This document shows positions 7,309-14,490 of a stretch of 15,595 nt of DNA, piece by piece. The position numbers and the translations under genes are program-made. Under the pieces are notes generated by a model. It was not told the DNA's origin and made no database searches. It saw nothing but the letters and a program-made list of their open reading frames with translations. The first letter of the stretch is position 1; every line of letters begins with the position of its first letter. The stretch is taken from contig JAITPT010000096.1 of assembly GCA_031289285.1 (NCBI GenBank), positions 1 to 15,595 of the forward strand, read 5' to 3'. Source of the stretch: Puniceicoccales bacterium (GTDB lineage: Bacteria > Verrucomicrobiota > Verrucomicrobiia > Opitutales > UBA953).

Positions 7309-10300
7309 TTATTCTAATGTTGGCCAGACGACTTCGCCGCGTAGCTGGGCTTCGCCGCCTTCTTTTTCATAGACGCCGTAGAAGGGCGAGACACAGTCGA
7401 GCCACAAGGCGACACGGTGTAACTCGTCAGGCGTGAGTTTTACTTTGCCGTGGCCACTTTTTAACAAGGGATAGAGCTTGGAGGCACGGGCACCAAACTT
7501 GCCCGGATAGGTGCGCAAGGGATTGCCGTAAGAATAAAAACCAAACTTCGGAACCAAGTTGTTAAAAGAGGCAAACCATTTGCTGCGAATCGGAGTTTTG
7601 CCAAGGTTGATTGCTTTTTTGTTGCCCTTGGCACGGGCGTCGTCGTGACACGTGACACAGTGTTTGTCCCAAATGGGTTGCACGAGGCGAGCGTAGCTAA
7701 ACGGGCGGGCGTCGGGGTGGTCGGGGGTCAATTGCGAAGGTTTGCGCTGGAAGGCTTTGGGAGCACGGGACGGCGGACGCGGCGCAGAGGCGGTTTGCTC
7801 GTGGCAACCGGTGCAAGAGAGCGTTTCGCCGTCGTGAAGATAAATCGAGCTGCGCATGGATTGGACGGCAAGCCCCTCTTCATCCAAGATTTGCAACATA
7901 AACTCGCGGCGCGGCGGCACCTCAAAATGCGCACTGCCGTCTTCCTCGACAGGCACGGTGCCGAGGACGTGTCGCGCCATCACAACGGAGTCGCCGCTGG
8001 TGGGTTCGCGGAAGCCGATTTCGTGCGGAGGCCGGCCAGAGGGCACCGACATCGGGATGAGTTGAACGACGCGCAAGGCTTTGATTTTTACGCCTTTGGG
8101 AAGCGGGCGAAGCGACTCGTAGGCGTTGACGAGGAGGACTTTTCCCTTTTCGCGTCCGGCTTGTTTTTCGAGTTCGGGCGCGAGGAAAGGTTGGTTCTCT
8201 ATTTTGTCGGAAATTTGTTGGGCGGGCACGGGCGGGAGGGGGCGCGCCACGATGGCCATAGGCGAGTTGCAGCCGATTTCGGGGTCGCGGTAAATCAGTT
8301 CTTTGTTTCCAAATGCGTCCACAAGATAAATCCCGTAGTCGCCGCGAAGGTAACGTCCGCCTTGTCTGCCTTGGCCGGGAGCGAGTGAAAAATCGGCGAC
8401 GGCGATGTGGTATTTTTCGGAGAGTGGCCACGCGGAGCCATAGACTTGGGTGCCACCTTGCGATTCGGGAAACGCGATTTCGGGAGTGAGGCGTTTGACG
8501 GGTGCCATCGCGTCGTCGTCGTCCACACGCGGGTCAATTATCGTGAGCGAGCCGTAGGCTTGGCCGTGGTGCGGGGCTGCGGTGGAGATGAACTTTGGTG
8601 AGCCGGGAATAGCGCGGACGTTGAGGTCCATATCGGGGCGTTTGTTACGCGGGGTGAAGTTGCCATAGACGTGGCGTGGGTCGCGTCCGTCGAGTGTTGT
8701 TATCCACGGTTGGTGCGCGGTGCAGCCGTGGCGGTCTGGATAATCCCAGCGTGTGTATAAAATACGTCCGTCGTGTGTGACACTTGGGTTCCACTCGTTT
8801 GTTTCGTGGTAACTCAGGCAGCGGATTTGTGAGCCGTCGGGGTTCATGTCGAAGAGGGTGTAAGTCGGGCATTCGCGCCCGCAACGCAGATAGCCGCCGC
8901 GGCGTTCTGTGATAAAAGCGAGACGCCCGTTAGGGAGCCAGCAGGGGTCGAAGTCGTTCCATGTGCCGTCGGTGATTTGGCGTAAATCGGAGCCGTCTAT
9001 ATTACAGGTGAAGATGTGGAAACTGCGGCCTTGGTGCCAGTGCCCGCGGGTCGGGTCGGTGTGGAAACGTTGGTGTTTATCGCCCTCGCATTCGACGTAT
9101 GCGAAGGCGAGTTTTTTGCCGTCGTAGGAGATGTTTGGAGAGAGGAACGAGCCGCCTTCAAGTTTCTTTCCTGCAAGACGTCCCGATTGCACGACGGAGT
9201 TTTTGAGTAGATTTATTAACTCCGGTTGTTGTGCGTCAGTTGCGTTGTTGGCGGTGGTGTTGGCGGTGTTTTTTGTGAACGGGTTTTTCAGGATAAAAAC
9301 GCCGCCGCCAGCGGGGAGGTTCACGCCGTAGTATTGGTCGCACATGTGGTTGAAGGTGGCGCGGTGTTTTTTGACAAATAGTAAATCGCCGAAGTTAAGA
9401 AGCGGGTTGGAGAATGCGATTTCGCGGCGTAGGGTGCAGATTTTAACAAAGAGGGCGCGACGTTTTTCTGCGTCGGCGACGGGGGTCTGCGCACTTTCTT
9501 TTTTGAGTTCGTTGAGTTGTTTAGTGAAGGCGGAAAACTTCGAGTCGGCGCGTGTGTCTAAGTCTTTTAGCAACGCCTCCGTCCGGCGCAAAACGACATC
9601 GGCGGGGTCGCGGTCGTCTGGCAAAATAAGTGCGTCTTGGAGAAAAGTTTGGTCTGCGAGTTTTGCGAATTTCCCCTTGTTGCGAATGTCGTAAGAGAGG
9701 CGCGAAAACTCTCCGGCGCGTTCGGGGCCAGCACTTTTTAAGAAGTCGGCGTCGGCGCTTGGAGCACCCGCCGCTGAGGCGCGGAAAACTGCGGCGTCGG
9801 AGAGTAATTTAAGCTCGGCGACGGACGCAAACGAGGGGTTGTCGGTTTGGGCGGAGAGAACTTTGAGGATGAAGTGGCGGCCTGTTTTTGGGGTGTCGAA
9901 AACGACGGTTGCGGGAGATTTGGTGCCACGCTGCGCGGGAAGTGTGCCAGCGGCGGCGGGGGTGCCGAGCGAGGCGGGGTTGTCGGTGACGTAGGCTTCG
10001 TAGCGGACGACTACGCCGTTGGCACCGCCGTCTTGGCGCGGGGTGAGGACGAAGCCTTTGATTTCGCGACTGGCGCGGAGGTCGGCGGCGAGGGTGTGCG
10101 GGAGCGGAGTTTGCGCGGTGGAAAAGTTGGTGTGCCAGAGCGTAGAGGGGTCGCCGTCCATCGCTCGCCAAGCCTCGTAGCCCGCGTGTTCGGAGTCGGC
10201 AGTGAGCACGGCGGAAACTTGTTGTTTTGCGGCGCGGGCAGCAGGAGCAGCGGCAGCGCTGAGCGCGGATGCGGAGACGGAGGCGAGCGCGAGGGCGAGT

Positions 10301-10347
10301 GCTGCGGCGGTGAGTGCGGTGTGGCGTGGTTTCATGGTGGCGTTCAT
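7309..10347 (-). CDS. HzsA-related exported protein: discoidin-like domain, beta-propeller, C-terminal CXXCH cytochrome-like domain
   Basis: The 1012-residue product resembles proteins annotated 'HzsA-related' (hydrazine synthase alpha-like), common in Planctomycetes and Verrucomicrobia and not evidence of anammox. Residues 1-41 form a signal peptide. Residues about 42-183 look like an F5/8 type C domain (AWRAMDGDPSTLWHTNF). A helical stretch follows (about 200-345), then RATFNHMCDQYYG and a Thr/Asn-rich linker. A TolB/HzsA-like propeller comes next, with NISYDGKKLAFA, NIDGSDLRQITDG and LFDMNPDGSQIRCL. Near the C terminus are two candidate haem c sites, CTGCH (Cys845-His849) and CVTCH (Cys897-His901). 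The substrate and the electron partner are unknown. The frame stays open to 10503, overlapping trpB, but ATG 10345-10347 gives a proper signal peptide; ATG 10335 is also possible. No Shine-Dalgarno is seen. It may be co-transcribed with the GH106 gene downstream. Confidence 0.82.
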   Translation of the reverse strand: MNATMKPRHTALTAAALALALASVSASALSAAAAPAARAAKQQVSAVLTADSEHAGYEAWRAMDGDPSTLWHTNFSTAQTPLPHTLAADLRASREIKGFVLTPRQDGGANGVVVRYEAYVTDNPASLGTPAAAGTLPAQRGTKSPATVVFDTPKTGRHFILKVLSAQTDNPSFASVAELKLLSDAAVFRASAAGAPSADADFLKSAGPERAGEFSRLSYDIRNKGKFAKLADQTFLQDALILPDDRDPADVVLRRTEALLKDLDTRADSKFSAFTKQLNELKKESAQTPVADAEKRRALFVKICTLRREIAFSNPLLNFGDLLFVKKHRATFNHMCDQYYGVNLPAGGGVFILKNPFTKNTANTTANNATDAQQPELINLLKNSVVQSGRLAGKKLEGGSFLSPNISYDGKKLAFAYVECEGDKHQRFHTDPTRGHWHQGRSFHIFTCNIDGSDLRQITDGTWNDFDPCWLPNGRLAFITERRGGYLRCGRECPTYTLFDMNPDGSQIRCLSYHETNEWNPSVTHDGRILYTRWDYPDRHGCTAHQPWITTLDGRDPRHVYGNFTPRNKRPDMDLNVRAIPGSPKFISTAAPHHGQAYGSLTIIDPRVDDDDAMAPVKRLTPEIAFPESQGGTQVYGSAWPLSEKYHIAVADFSLAPGQGRQGGRYLRGDYGIYLVDAFGNKELIYRDPEIGCNSPMAIVARPLPPVPAQQISDKIENQPFLAPELEKQAGREKGKVLLVNAYESLRPLPKGVKIKALRVVQLIPMSVPSGRPPHEIGFREPTSGDSVVMARHVLGTVPVEEDGSAHFEVPPRREFMLQILDEEGLAVQSMRSSIYLHDGETLSCTGCHEQTASAPRPPSRAPKAFQRKPSQLTPDHPDARPFSYARLVQPIWDKHCVTCHDDARAKGNKKAINLGKTPIRSKWFASFNNLVPKFGFYSYGNPLRTYPGKFGARASKLYPLLKSGHGKVKLTPDELHRVALWLDCVSPFYGVYEKEGGEAQLRGEVVWPTLE

Positions 10348-10483
10348 GATGGAGTGGAAACGGTTTTTGACAAGAGCGGCGGCAACAGGTTCCGTCGGTG
10401 CGCTTCTCGGTGCTTGTCTTTTTTTTGAGGGAACTTTTTTGAGGTTTGCAAGAGCGGCTTTCGCAAGTGTCATGCGCGGCGGT
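10348..10483. promoter_or_regulatory. Divergent intergenic region between the HzsA-like gene and trpB
   Basis: This 136-base gap must hold the promoters of both divergent genes. TTGACA is present on the plus strand at 10367-10372, but no good -10 box lies 16-18 bases beyond it. TTTTTTGAGG occurs twice (10421-10430 and 10435-10444), 14 bases apart. On the minus strand this reads as a repeated CCTCAAAAAA that could be an operator or an UP-like A-tract. No leader peptide or trp-attenuator-like structure is evident. Confidence 0.3.
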
Positions 10484-11737
10484 ATGACATCGCAGATAAG
10501 CAACGAAACCGTCTCCGCTAACCGCGCCGCCGCGCCGCGATTTTCCTTGCCCGACGCCGCTGGGCACTTCGGAGCATTCGGCGGCGTCTTCGCGCCAGAG
10601 ACGTTGATGACTCCGCTCGCGGAACTCGCCGACGCCTATCAAGCCGTGCGCGACGACTCGGTTTTCCAAAGCGAGTTCGCCGCGCTCCTGCGCGAATACG
10701 CGGGGAGGCCGACGTTGCTTTACCGCGCCGAGGGTCTCGCCCGACATCTCGGCGGCGCGAAGATTTATCTCAAACGCGAGGACATGCTCCACACCGGCGC
10801 ACACAAAATCAACAACGCGCTCGGCCAGTGTCTTCTCGCGAAACGCATGGGCAAACGGCGCGTCATCGCCGAGACTGGCGCGGGGCAACACGGCACCGCG
10901 ACCGCCGCCGCTTGCGCAAAGTTTGGCCTCGAATGCGTGATTTACATGGGCGAGACCGACATGGAGCGGCAGGCGCTCAACGTCTATCGGATGCGTCTTA
11001 TGGGCGCCGAGGTGCGGGCGGTGAAGGCGGGGCAAAAGACATTGAAGGAGGCGGTCAACGAGGCGTTCCGCGACTGGGTGGCGAACTCGCGCACGACGCA
11101 CTACGTCCTCGGCACGGCTTACGGAGCGCACCCGTTTCCGATGATGGTGCGCGATTTTCAGAGCGTTATTTCCAAAGAATCTCGTGCGCAGATGCTCGCG
11201 GCGGAGGGGCGTTTGCCCGACCATGTCGTCGCGTGTGTCGGCGGTGGAAGCAACGCCATCGGCGCGTTTTTTGAATACCTGGACGACCCGCAAGTCGCGC
11301 TCACGGGCGTCGAAGCGGGCGGGCGCGGTATCGCTCCGGGTGCTCATGCGGCGCGTTTTGCGGGCGGCAGTCCGGGCGTTTTGCAAGGTTGCATGACTTA
11401 TATTTTGCAAGACGCCGAGGGGCAAATCGAGGGGACGCACTCGGTCTCTGCGGGGCTTGATTACGCCGCCGTCGGCCCCGAACACGCCTACTACTGGAAG
11501 CGCGGGCGCATCAGTTTTGCCCACGCCTCTGACGCCGCCGCACTCGACGCCTTCAAACTTCTTTGCCGCACCGAGGGTATTTTGCCCGCGCTCGAGTCTT
11601 CACACGCGCTCGCTCACGCCGTCGCGCTCGCCCCAAAAATGGCGAAGGAGGAAATCTTGCTCGTGAACCTTTCGGGTCGCGGCGACAAAGATGTCTGGCA
11701 CGCCGCCCGCGCAATGGGTGAAAACCTCGCGTTGTAG
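10484..11737 (+). CDS. trpB: Tryptophan synthase beta chain (TrpB)
   Basis: The 417-residue enzyme joins indole with L-serine to make L-tryptophan, using PLP in the cytoplasm, normally as an alpha2-beta2 complex with TrpA. Family motifs run the full length: GHFGAFGGVFAPETLM near residue 27, HTGAHKINN with the PLP lysine Lys108, ETGAGQHGTATA, CVGGGSNAIG for the phosphate-binding loop, SVSAGLDYAAVGPEHA and NLSGRGDKD. The length is typical of TrpB1. The frame is open far upstream (from 10202) but overlaps the divergent gene. ATG 10484 gives the usual N terminus; ATG 10472 in the same frame is the alternative. Neither has a strong Shine-Dalgarno. No trpA follows; repeats begin right after the stop. 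It appears complete and functional. Confidence 0.97.
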   Translation: MTSQISNETVSANRAAAPRFSLPDAAGHFGAFGGVFAPETLMTPLAELADAYQAVRDDSVFQSEFAALLREYAGRPTLLYRAEGLARHLGGAKIYLKREDMLHTGAHKINNALGQCLLAKRMGKRRVIAETGAGQHGTATAAACAKFGLECVIYMGETDMERQALNVYRMRLMGAEVRAVKAGQKTLKEAVNEAFRDWVANSRTTHYVLGTAYGAHPFPMMVRDFQSVISKESRAQMLAAEGRLPDHVVACVGGGSNAIGAFFEYLDDPQVALTGVEAGGRGIAPGAHAARFAGGSPGVLQGCMTYILQDAEGQIEGTHSVSAGLDYAAVGPEHAYYWKRGRISFAHASDAAALDAFKLLCRTEGILPALESSHALAHAVALAPKMAKEEILLVNLSGRGDKDVWHAARAMGENLAL

Positions 11738-11759
11738 GGTGGTGGGGAGGGGGGGGGAA
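11736..11759 (+). other. G-rich tract with G-quadruplex potential after trpB
   Basis: Immediately after the trpB stop, a G-rich run (GGGTGGTGGGG, then A and nine or more G) offers several G-runs separated by one or two bases. Such a sequence could fold into a G-quadruplex in DNA or in the trpB transcript. A similar tract lies at 14055-14078 on the same strand. Homopolymer G-runs are also prone to sequencing error. Confidence 0.45.
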
Positions 11760-11760
11760 G

Positions 11761-12364
11761 GAGAACAGTGGATAAGGGGAACGAGATTGAAACCACGGAT
11801 GAACACGAATGGGCACGAATAAGGAAAAGGATTTTTTTAGCCACAAAAGAACACAAAAGAGCACAAAAGAAAAATAAACCTAAGAACGGCAGTTCAGCGG
11901 GATGGGTTTGCGCAAGATTTTGAGGCGGCTGCGGTTTGCGCTTTCCCGACGCGCACCTTGCGGTGCGTGGAGCGGAAAGGGCAAGCCGCAGACGACCAAA
12001 AGATTGCACAAAACCGCCCGCATTAACTGCCGTTTTTAGGTTAAAGAGAGAGACTGTGAATATGGGGGAAGAATTTTTGAAACCACGAATGAACACGAAT
12101 GGGCACGAATAAGAAAAACAGAGCCAACAAAAAATCTCAGGAAATCAAAATATACTTTTGTTTTTTTCTTATTCGTGCCTATCCGTGTTCATCCGTGGTT
12201 TCAATCTCGTTCTCTTTATTCACTGTTCCCCTTTTATTTTTTTGTTTTTTACGTTCTTTTGTGACTAAAAAAATGTTTTTAGTTTTTGTCTCTGTTTCTT
12301 CCTTATTCGTGCCCATTCGTGTTCATCCGTGGTTTCAATCTCGTTTCCCTTATTCGCTGTTCCC
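11761..12364. repeat. Four copies of a ~64-bp dispersed repeat, two forward and two inverted
   Basis: The core reads GAAACCACGGATGAACACG then AATGGGCACGAATAAGG. Copies are at 11761-11824 (forward), 12078-12113 (forward, 3' half only), 12168-12230 (inverted) and 12301-12364 (inverted). The longer copies also share an outer part, GGGAACAGTGAATAAGGG and GAACGAGATT. The first and fourth copies are each followed on their own strand by TTTTTTTAG-CACAAAAGAACA, at about 11831-11855 and at about 12250-12277 in reverse, so the composite exceeds 100 bases. The pattern matches the well-known 'ATTCGTGCCCATTCGTGTTCATCCGTGG' intergenic family. Inverted pairs could form large stem-loops or act as recombination substrates. 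No gene is present between 11738 and 12375. Confidence 0.9.
11877..12042. repeat. 166-bp long imperfect palindrome (MITE-like hairpin)
   Basis: The arms are 11877-11957 and 11962-12042, each 81 bases, around a TTGC loop at 11958-11961. The arm starting AACCTAAGAACGGCAGTT matches the reverse complement of the other arm, AACCTAAAAACGGCAGTT, and the pairing continues with small shifts to GCACC-TTGC-GGTGC. By eye about three quarters of the positions pair. The equal arm length and exact ends mark it as a discrete element. It carries no reading frame of note. The ACTGCCGTTTT end sequence is also seen at 410-420 and 2610-2620. Confidence 0.9.
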
Positions 12365-12375
12365 TTTTTCTTTTT

Positions 12376-13845
12376 TTATTCGCCGAAGCGTATGCGCGGG
12401 TCAACGAAGGCGACACAGACGTCGGAGAGAATGTTGCCCAGTAGCAACAGGAAGGAAGTGCATGTGAGCAAACCCAGAAACACGGGGTAATCGCGTCCCA
12501 CAAGCGAGGTGAAACTGAGCAGGCCAACACCGTCTATGTCGAAGATTTTTTCAATGAGGAAACTCCCCATGAGAAGCGCGGCGAGGCAATTGCCAAAACC
12601 AGTGGCGATAGGCACAAGGCTGTTGCGCAATGCGTGGCGCAGCACGGCGTCGCGAAAACCAACACCCTTGGCAACCGCAGTGCGCACGTAATCGGCAGCA
12701 AGATTGTCGAGGAGCGTGTTTTTCATCAGCATCGTCATCAGCGCAAAACTGCCGCTGGTGAGGCAGACGAGCGGCAGGAAGGTGTGCCAGACTCGGTCTT
12801 TAATGAGCGTCCAAAACGGCGTATCGGGATTTTTCAAAAGCGCGGGGTCGCCAAAACCCGAGTGCGGAAAAATATGCCACTGAAACGAAAATAGGTAGAG
12901 GAAAACGACCGCCAAAATGTAGCCCGGAAGCGCGTAGCCAATGAAAAGAAAAAACGATGTGCCGGTGTCAACGGGCGAGCGGTGACGCAACGCTTTGAGG
13001 ACGCCGAGCGGGATGCAGACCATGTAGGTGAGCACGAGCGACCACGCCCCAAACCAAATCGAGACGGGAAGTTTTTCGATGATGACGTCGAGCACGGGTT
13101 TCCCGCGAATGAAGGAGACGCCGAGGTTACCCTCCAAGAGGCCGTCGAAACGCCGCTGGAAAATGTCCACGCGCACTGGCGGCGCGGCGGTCTTTGCGGC
13201 GGTGGTCGCGGCGGGCGCGGCAGATGTGGCAGAGTTTGCAACGCTGGCTGCGGTCCCCGCCTCGTTTCCCTTTTGCTCCGGCGCAAAAATCGCCGCCTGC
13301 CAGCCGCCGAGAACGCCGCCTCCGACGATGGCAGCGGCGTCAAGCCCGTTTGCTTTGGCAAACTTTTCGACGGCGGCTTGCGCGTCTGCCCCGCACTCCA
13401 CGCTGGGCACCAGCCCGCCCGCCGAGTTTTTCCCGAAGTTGACAATTGCTGGCACCGCGAGATTGGCAAATGCGCCGTCTTTCTTTTTCACGGGAATGCG
13501 CAGCGTGACCTTGTGCGCACCGGCAGCGTCGGCGGCGGACGGCGGAAGTTCCACGATTTGTTGGAAGGTGGGGCACGGCCAGACGCCGAGCCACTCGGCG
13601 TAGCCGGCGAGGAGTGGGCGGTCGAGTTTGTAAAATCTTTTCAACTGCAACTCCTCCTGTGGCGAGAGCGAGCTGTTCCCGCCTGCGCTGATACCACGGC
13701 TTTTGGCCGCAGCCTGTTGCTTCTCCGCGAGTGCTTGGTCGAGCGGCCCGCCGGGGACAAAGCGCGTGATGACAAACGCGATAAACGTGATGCCCAACAA
13801 TGTAAGTGGCAGCAGTAGCAGACGTCGCAAAAAATATTGTCGCAT
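12376..13845 (-). CDS. yejB: YejB-type ABC transporter permease with a large periplasmic insertion
   Basis: The 489-residue inner-membrane protein resembles YejB, one of two permeases of the YejABEF oligopeptide/microcin C importer (Opp/Dpp class). Membrane segment 1 (about 5-29) ends in TRFVPGGPLDQ. LDRPLLAGYAEWL follows, and then GNLGVSFIRGKPVLDVI-EKLPVSI resumes the family pattern. The remaining segments lie between about 262 and 480. The coupling (EAA) motif is ADYVRTAVAKGVGFRDAVLR (384-403), and the C terminus GRDYPVFLG and VDPRIRFGE is typical. Residues about 90-228 are extra compared with E. coli YejB (364 residues): a small folded-looking segment, then an Ala/Thr-rich linker, placed in the first periplasmic loop. 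ATG 13843-13845 is preferred over the GTG at 13866. No Shine-Dalgarno is seen. YejA, YejE and YejF genes are not nearby. Confidence 0.9.
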   Translation of the reverse strand: MRQYFLRRLLLLPLTLLGITFIAFVITRFVPGGPLDQALAEKQQAAAKSRGISAGGNSSLSPQEELQLKRFYKLDRPLLAGYAEWLGVWPCPTFQQIVELPPSAADAAGAHKVTLRIPVKKKDGAFANLAVPAIVNFGKNSAGGLVPSVECGADAQAAVEKFAKANGLDAAAIVGGGVLGGWQAAIFAPEQKGNEAGTAASVANSATSAAPAATTAAKTAAPPVRVDIFQRRFDGLLEGNLGVSFIRGKPVLDVIIEKLPVSIWFGAWSLVLTYMVCIPLGVLKALRHRSPVDTGTSFFLFIGYALPGYILAVVFLYLFSFQWHIFPHSGFGDPALLKNPDTPFWTLIKDRVWHTFLPLVCLTSGSFALMTMLMKNTLLDNLAADYVRTAVAKGVGFRDAVLRHALRNSLVPIATGFGNCLAALLMGSFLIEKIFDIDGVGLLSFTSLVGRDYPVFLGLLTCTSFLLLLGNILSDVCVAFVDPRIRFGE

Positions 13846-14018
13846 GGGCGAAACGTCTATGCGCACTCGCCGTCCCTTTCAACAGAAAACTGTGCAAGCG
13901 GAAGCCAGTGCAATGGCTGTGGGTTAGGGATGAAAAGGGTTCTTCGTTATTTGGAGTGGAAACTCGGACGCAACCAGCCCTGCATAGCTCGAAATTATCG
14001 GGTCGGCCTGCCGAAATC

Positions 14019-14039
14019 TTTAGTCTGGTAAATTATTCT
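14019..14039 (+). repeat. TTTAGTCTGG-TAAATTATTC dispersed motif
   Basis: This 20-21-base motif recurs at 15081-15101 and 15301-15322 on the same strand (with GGTTAATTATTC), and at 192-212 on the opposite strand (with GCCTGG). Its core resembles the palindrome TTAGAC-T-GTCTAA plus ATATTCT found in each 164-bp tandem unit. It may be the end sequence of a small mobile element. Confidence 0.7.
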
Positions 14040-14054
14040 GAAGAGCACGGAAGA

Positions 14055-14078
14055 GGGGAGAGGGGGGGGAGGGGGAGG
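14055..14078 (+). other. G-rich purine tract
   Basis: The run GGGGAGA, then eight G, A, five G, AGG is all purine on the plus strand and has G-quadruplex potential. It parallels the tract after trpB (11736-11759). No role is evident. Confidence 0.4.
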
Positions 14079-14276
14079 AAGTAAGCATATATTTCTCAAA
14101 TACGCGATGAATCATGCACTTACGCCGAAGCAAATATTTGGCATATATATCGCGCTCGAATAAAATGGCAGCCATTTTTTATACTTGACTTCAAAACGGC
14201 TTGTGGGCATTATCCGCAGCTTCGCACGTGGAAGGGTTATTTTTGGGACGCACATCGCCAATGTCCAGCAACACGC

Positions 14277-14427
14277 CACAACCCCAACGGGCTTGCACAA
14301 CCTTACGGACATCGCCCCTCTTGCAATTGCGATCGGAACGGCCTCATTTAACATCGTTGGAGACTTGCGCAATCTCGTGGACATCGTCCCTCTTGCAATC
14401 CGGTTGGGCAACCTCGTTGGGGTTGTG
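14277..14427. repeat. 13-bp inverted repeat enclosing a 72-bp-period duplication
   Basis: CACAACCCCAACG (14277-14289) and CGTTGGGGTTGTG (14415-14427) are exact reverse complements. Between them, GGACATCGCCCCTCTTGCAA at 14307 recurs as GGACATCGTCCCTCTTGCAA at 14379, with flanking TTGC-CAA similarity. Seventy-two bases is 24 codons, so the frame stays open and looks faintly protein-like (LHNLTDIAPLA / LRNLVDIVPLA), but there are no family features. Confidence 0.6.
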
Positions 14428-14490
14428 AACGAGTGCCGACACCGCTTTCGCAAACACCGCGACCTCCCAAATATCCACATCTCCCGCCGC

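Larger units (their letters stand above)
13846..14490. other. Gene-free stretch upstream of yejB with short repeats
   Basis: No convincing gene is seen. The stretch holds a TTTAGTCTGGTAAATTATTC motif (14019-14038), a G-rich tract (14055-14078) and an AT-rich segment (about 14085-14175). It also holds a degenerate two-fold repeat with 72-base spacing (GGACATCGCCCCTCTTGCAA at 14307 and its variant at 14379) inside a 13-base perfect inverted repeat (14277-14289 / 14415-14427). A 21-base match to the left end of the window lies at 14435-14455. A 154-codon minus-strand frame (14112-14576) runs through the repeats and into the tandem array, so I do not call it a gene. The yejB promoter should lie just above 13845 but is not obvious. 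Confidence 0.6.

Noticed and set aside
7309..10347. A true hydrazine synthase subunit implying anammox metabolism
   Set aside because: No HzsB/C-like or other anammox genes are present. HzsA-related proteins occur widely without that pathway.
10348..10483. A trp leader or attenuator upstream of trpB
   Set aside because: No short Trp-rich leader frame and no paired terminator/antiterminator stems are visible in this gap.
9809..11524. A 571-codon open frame on the minus strand spanning trpB and the HzsA-like gene
   Set aside because: It crosses a divergent gene boundary and lies antisense to highly conserved trpB motifs. The translation is Arg/His-rich and unlike any family.
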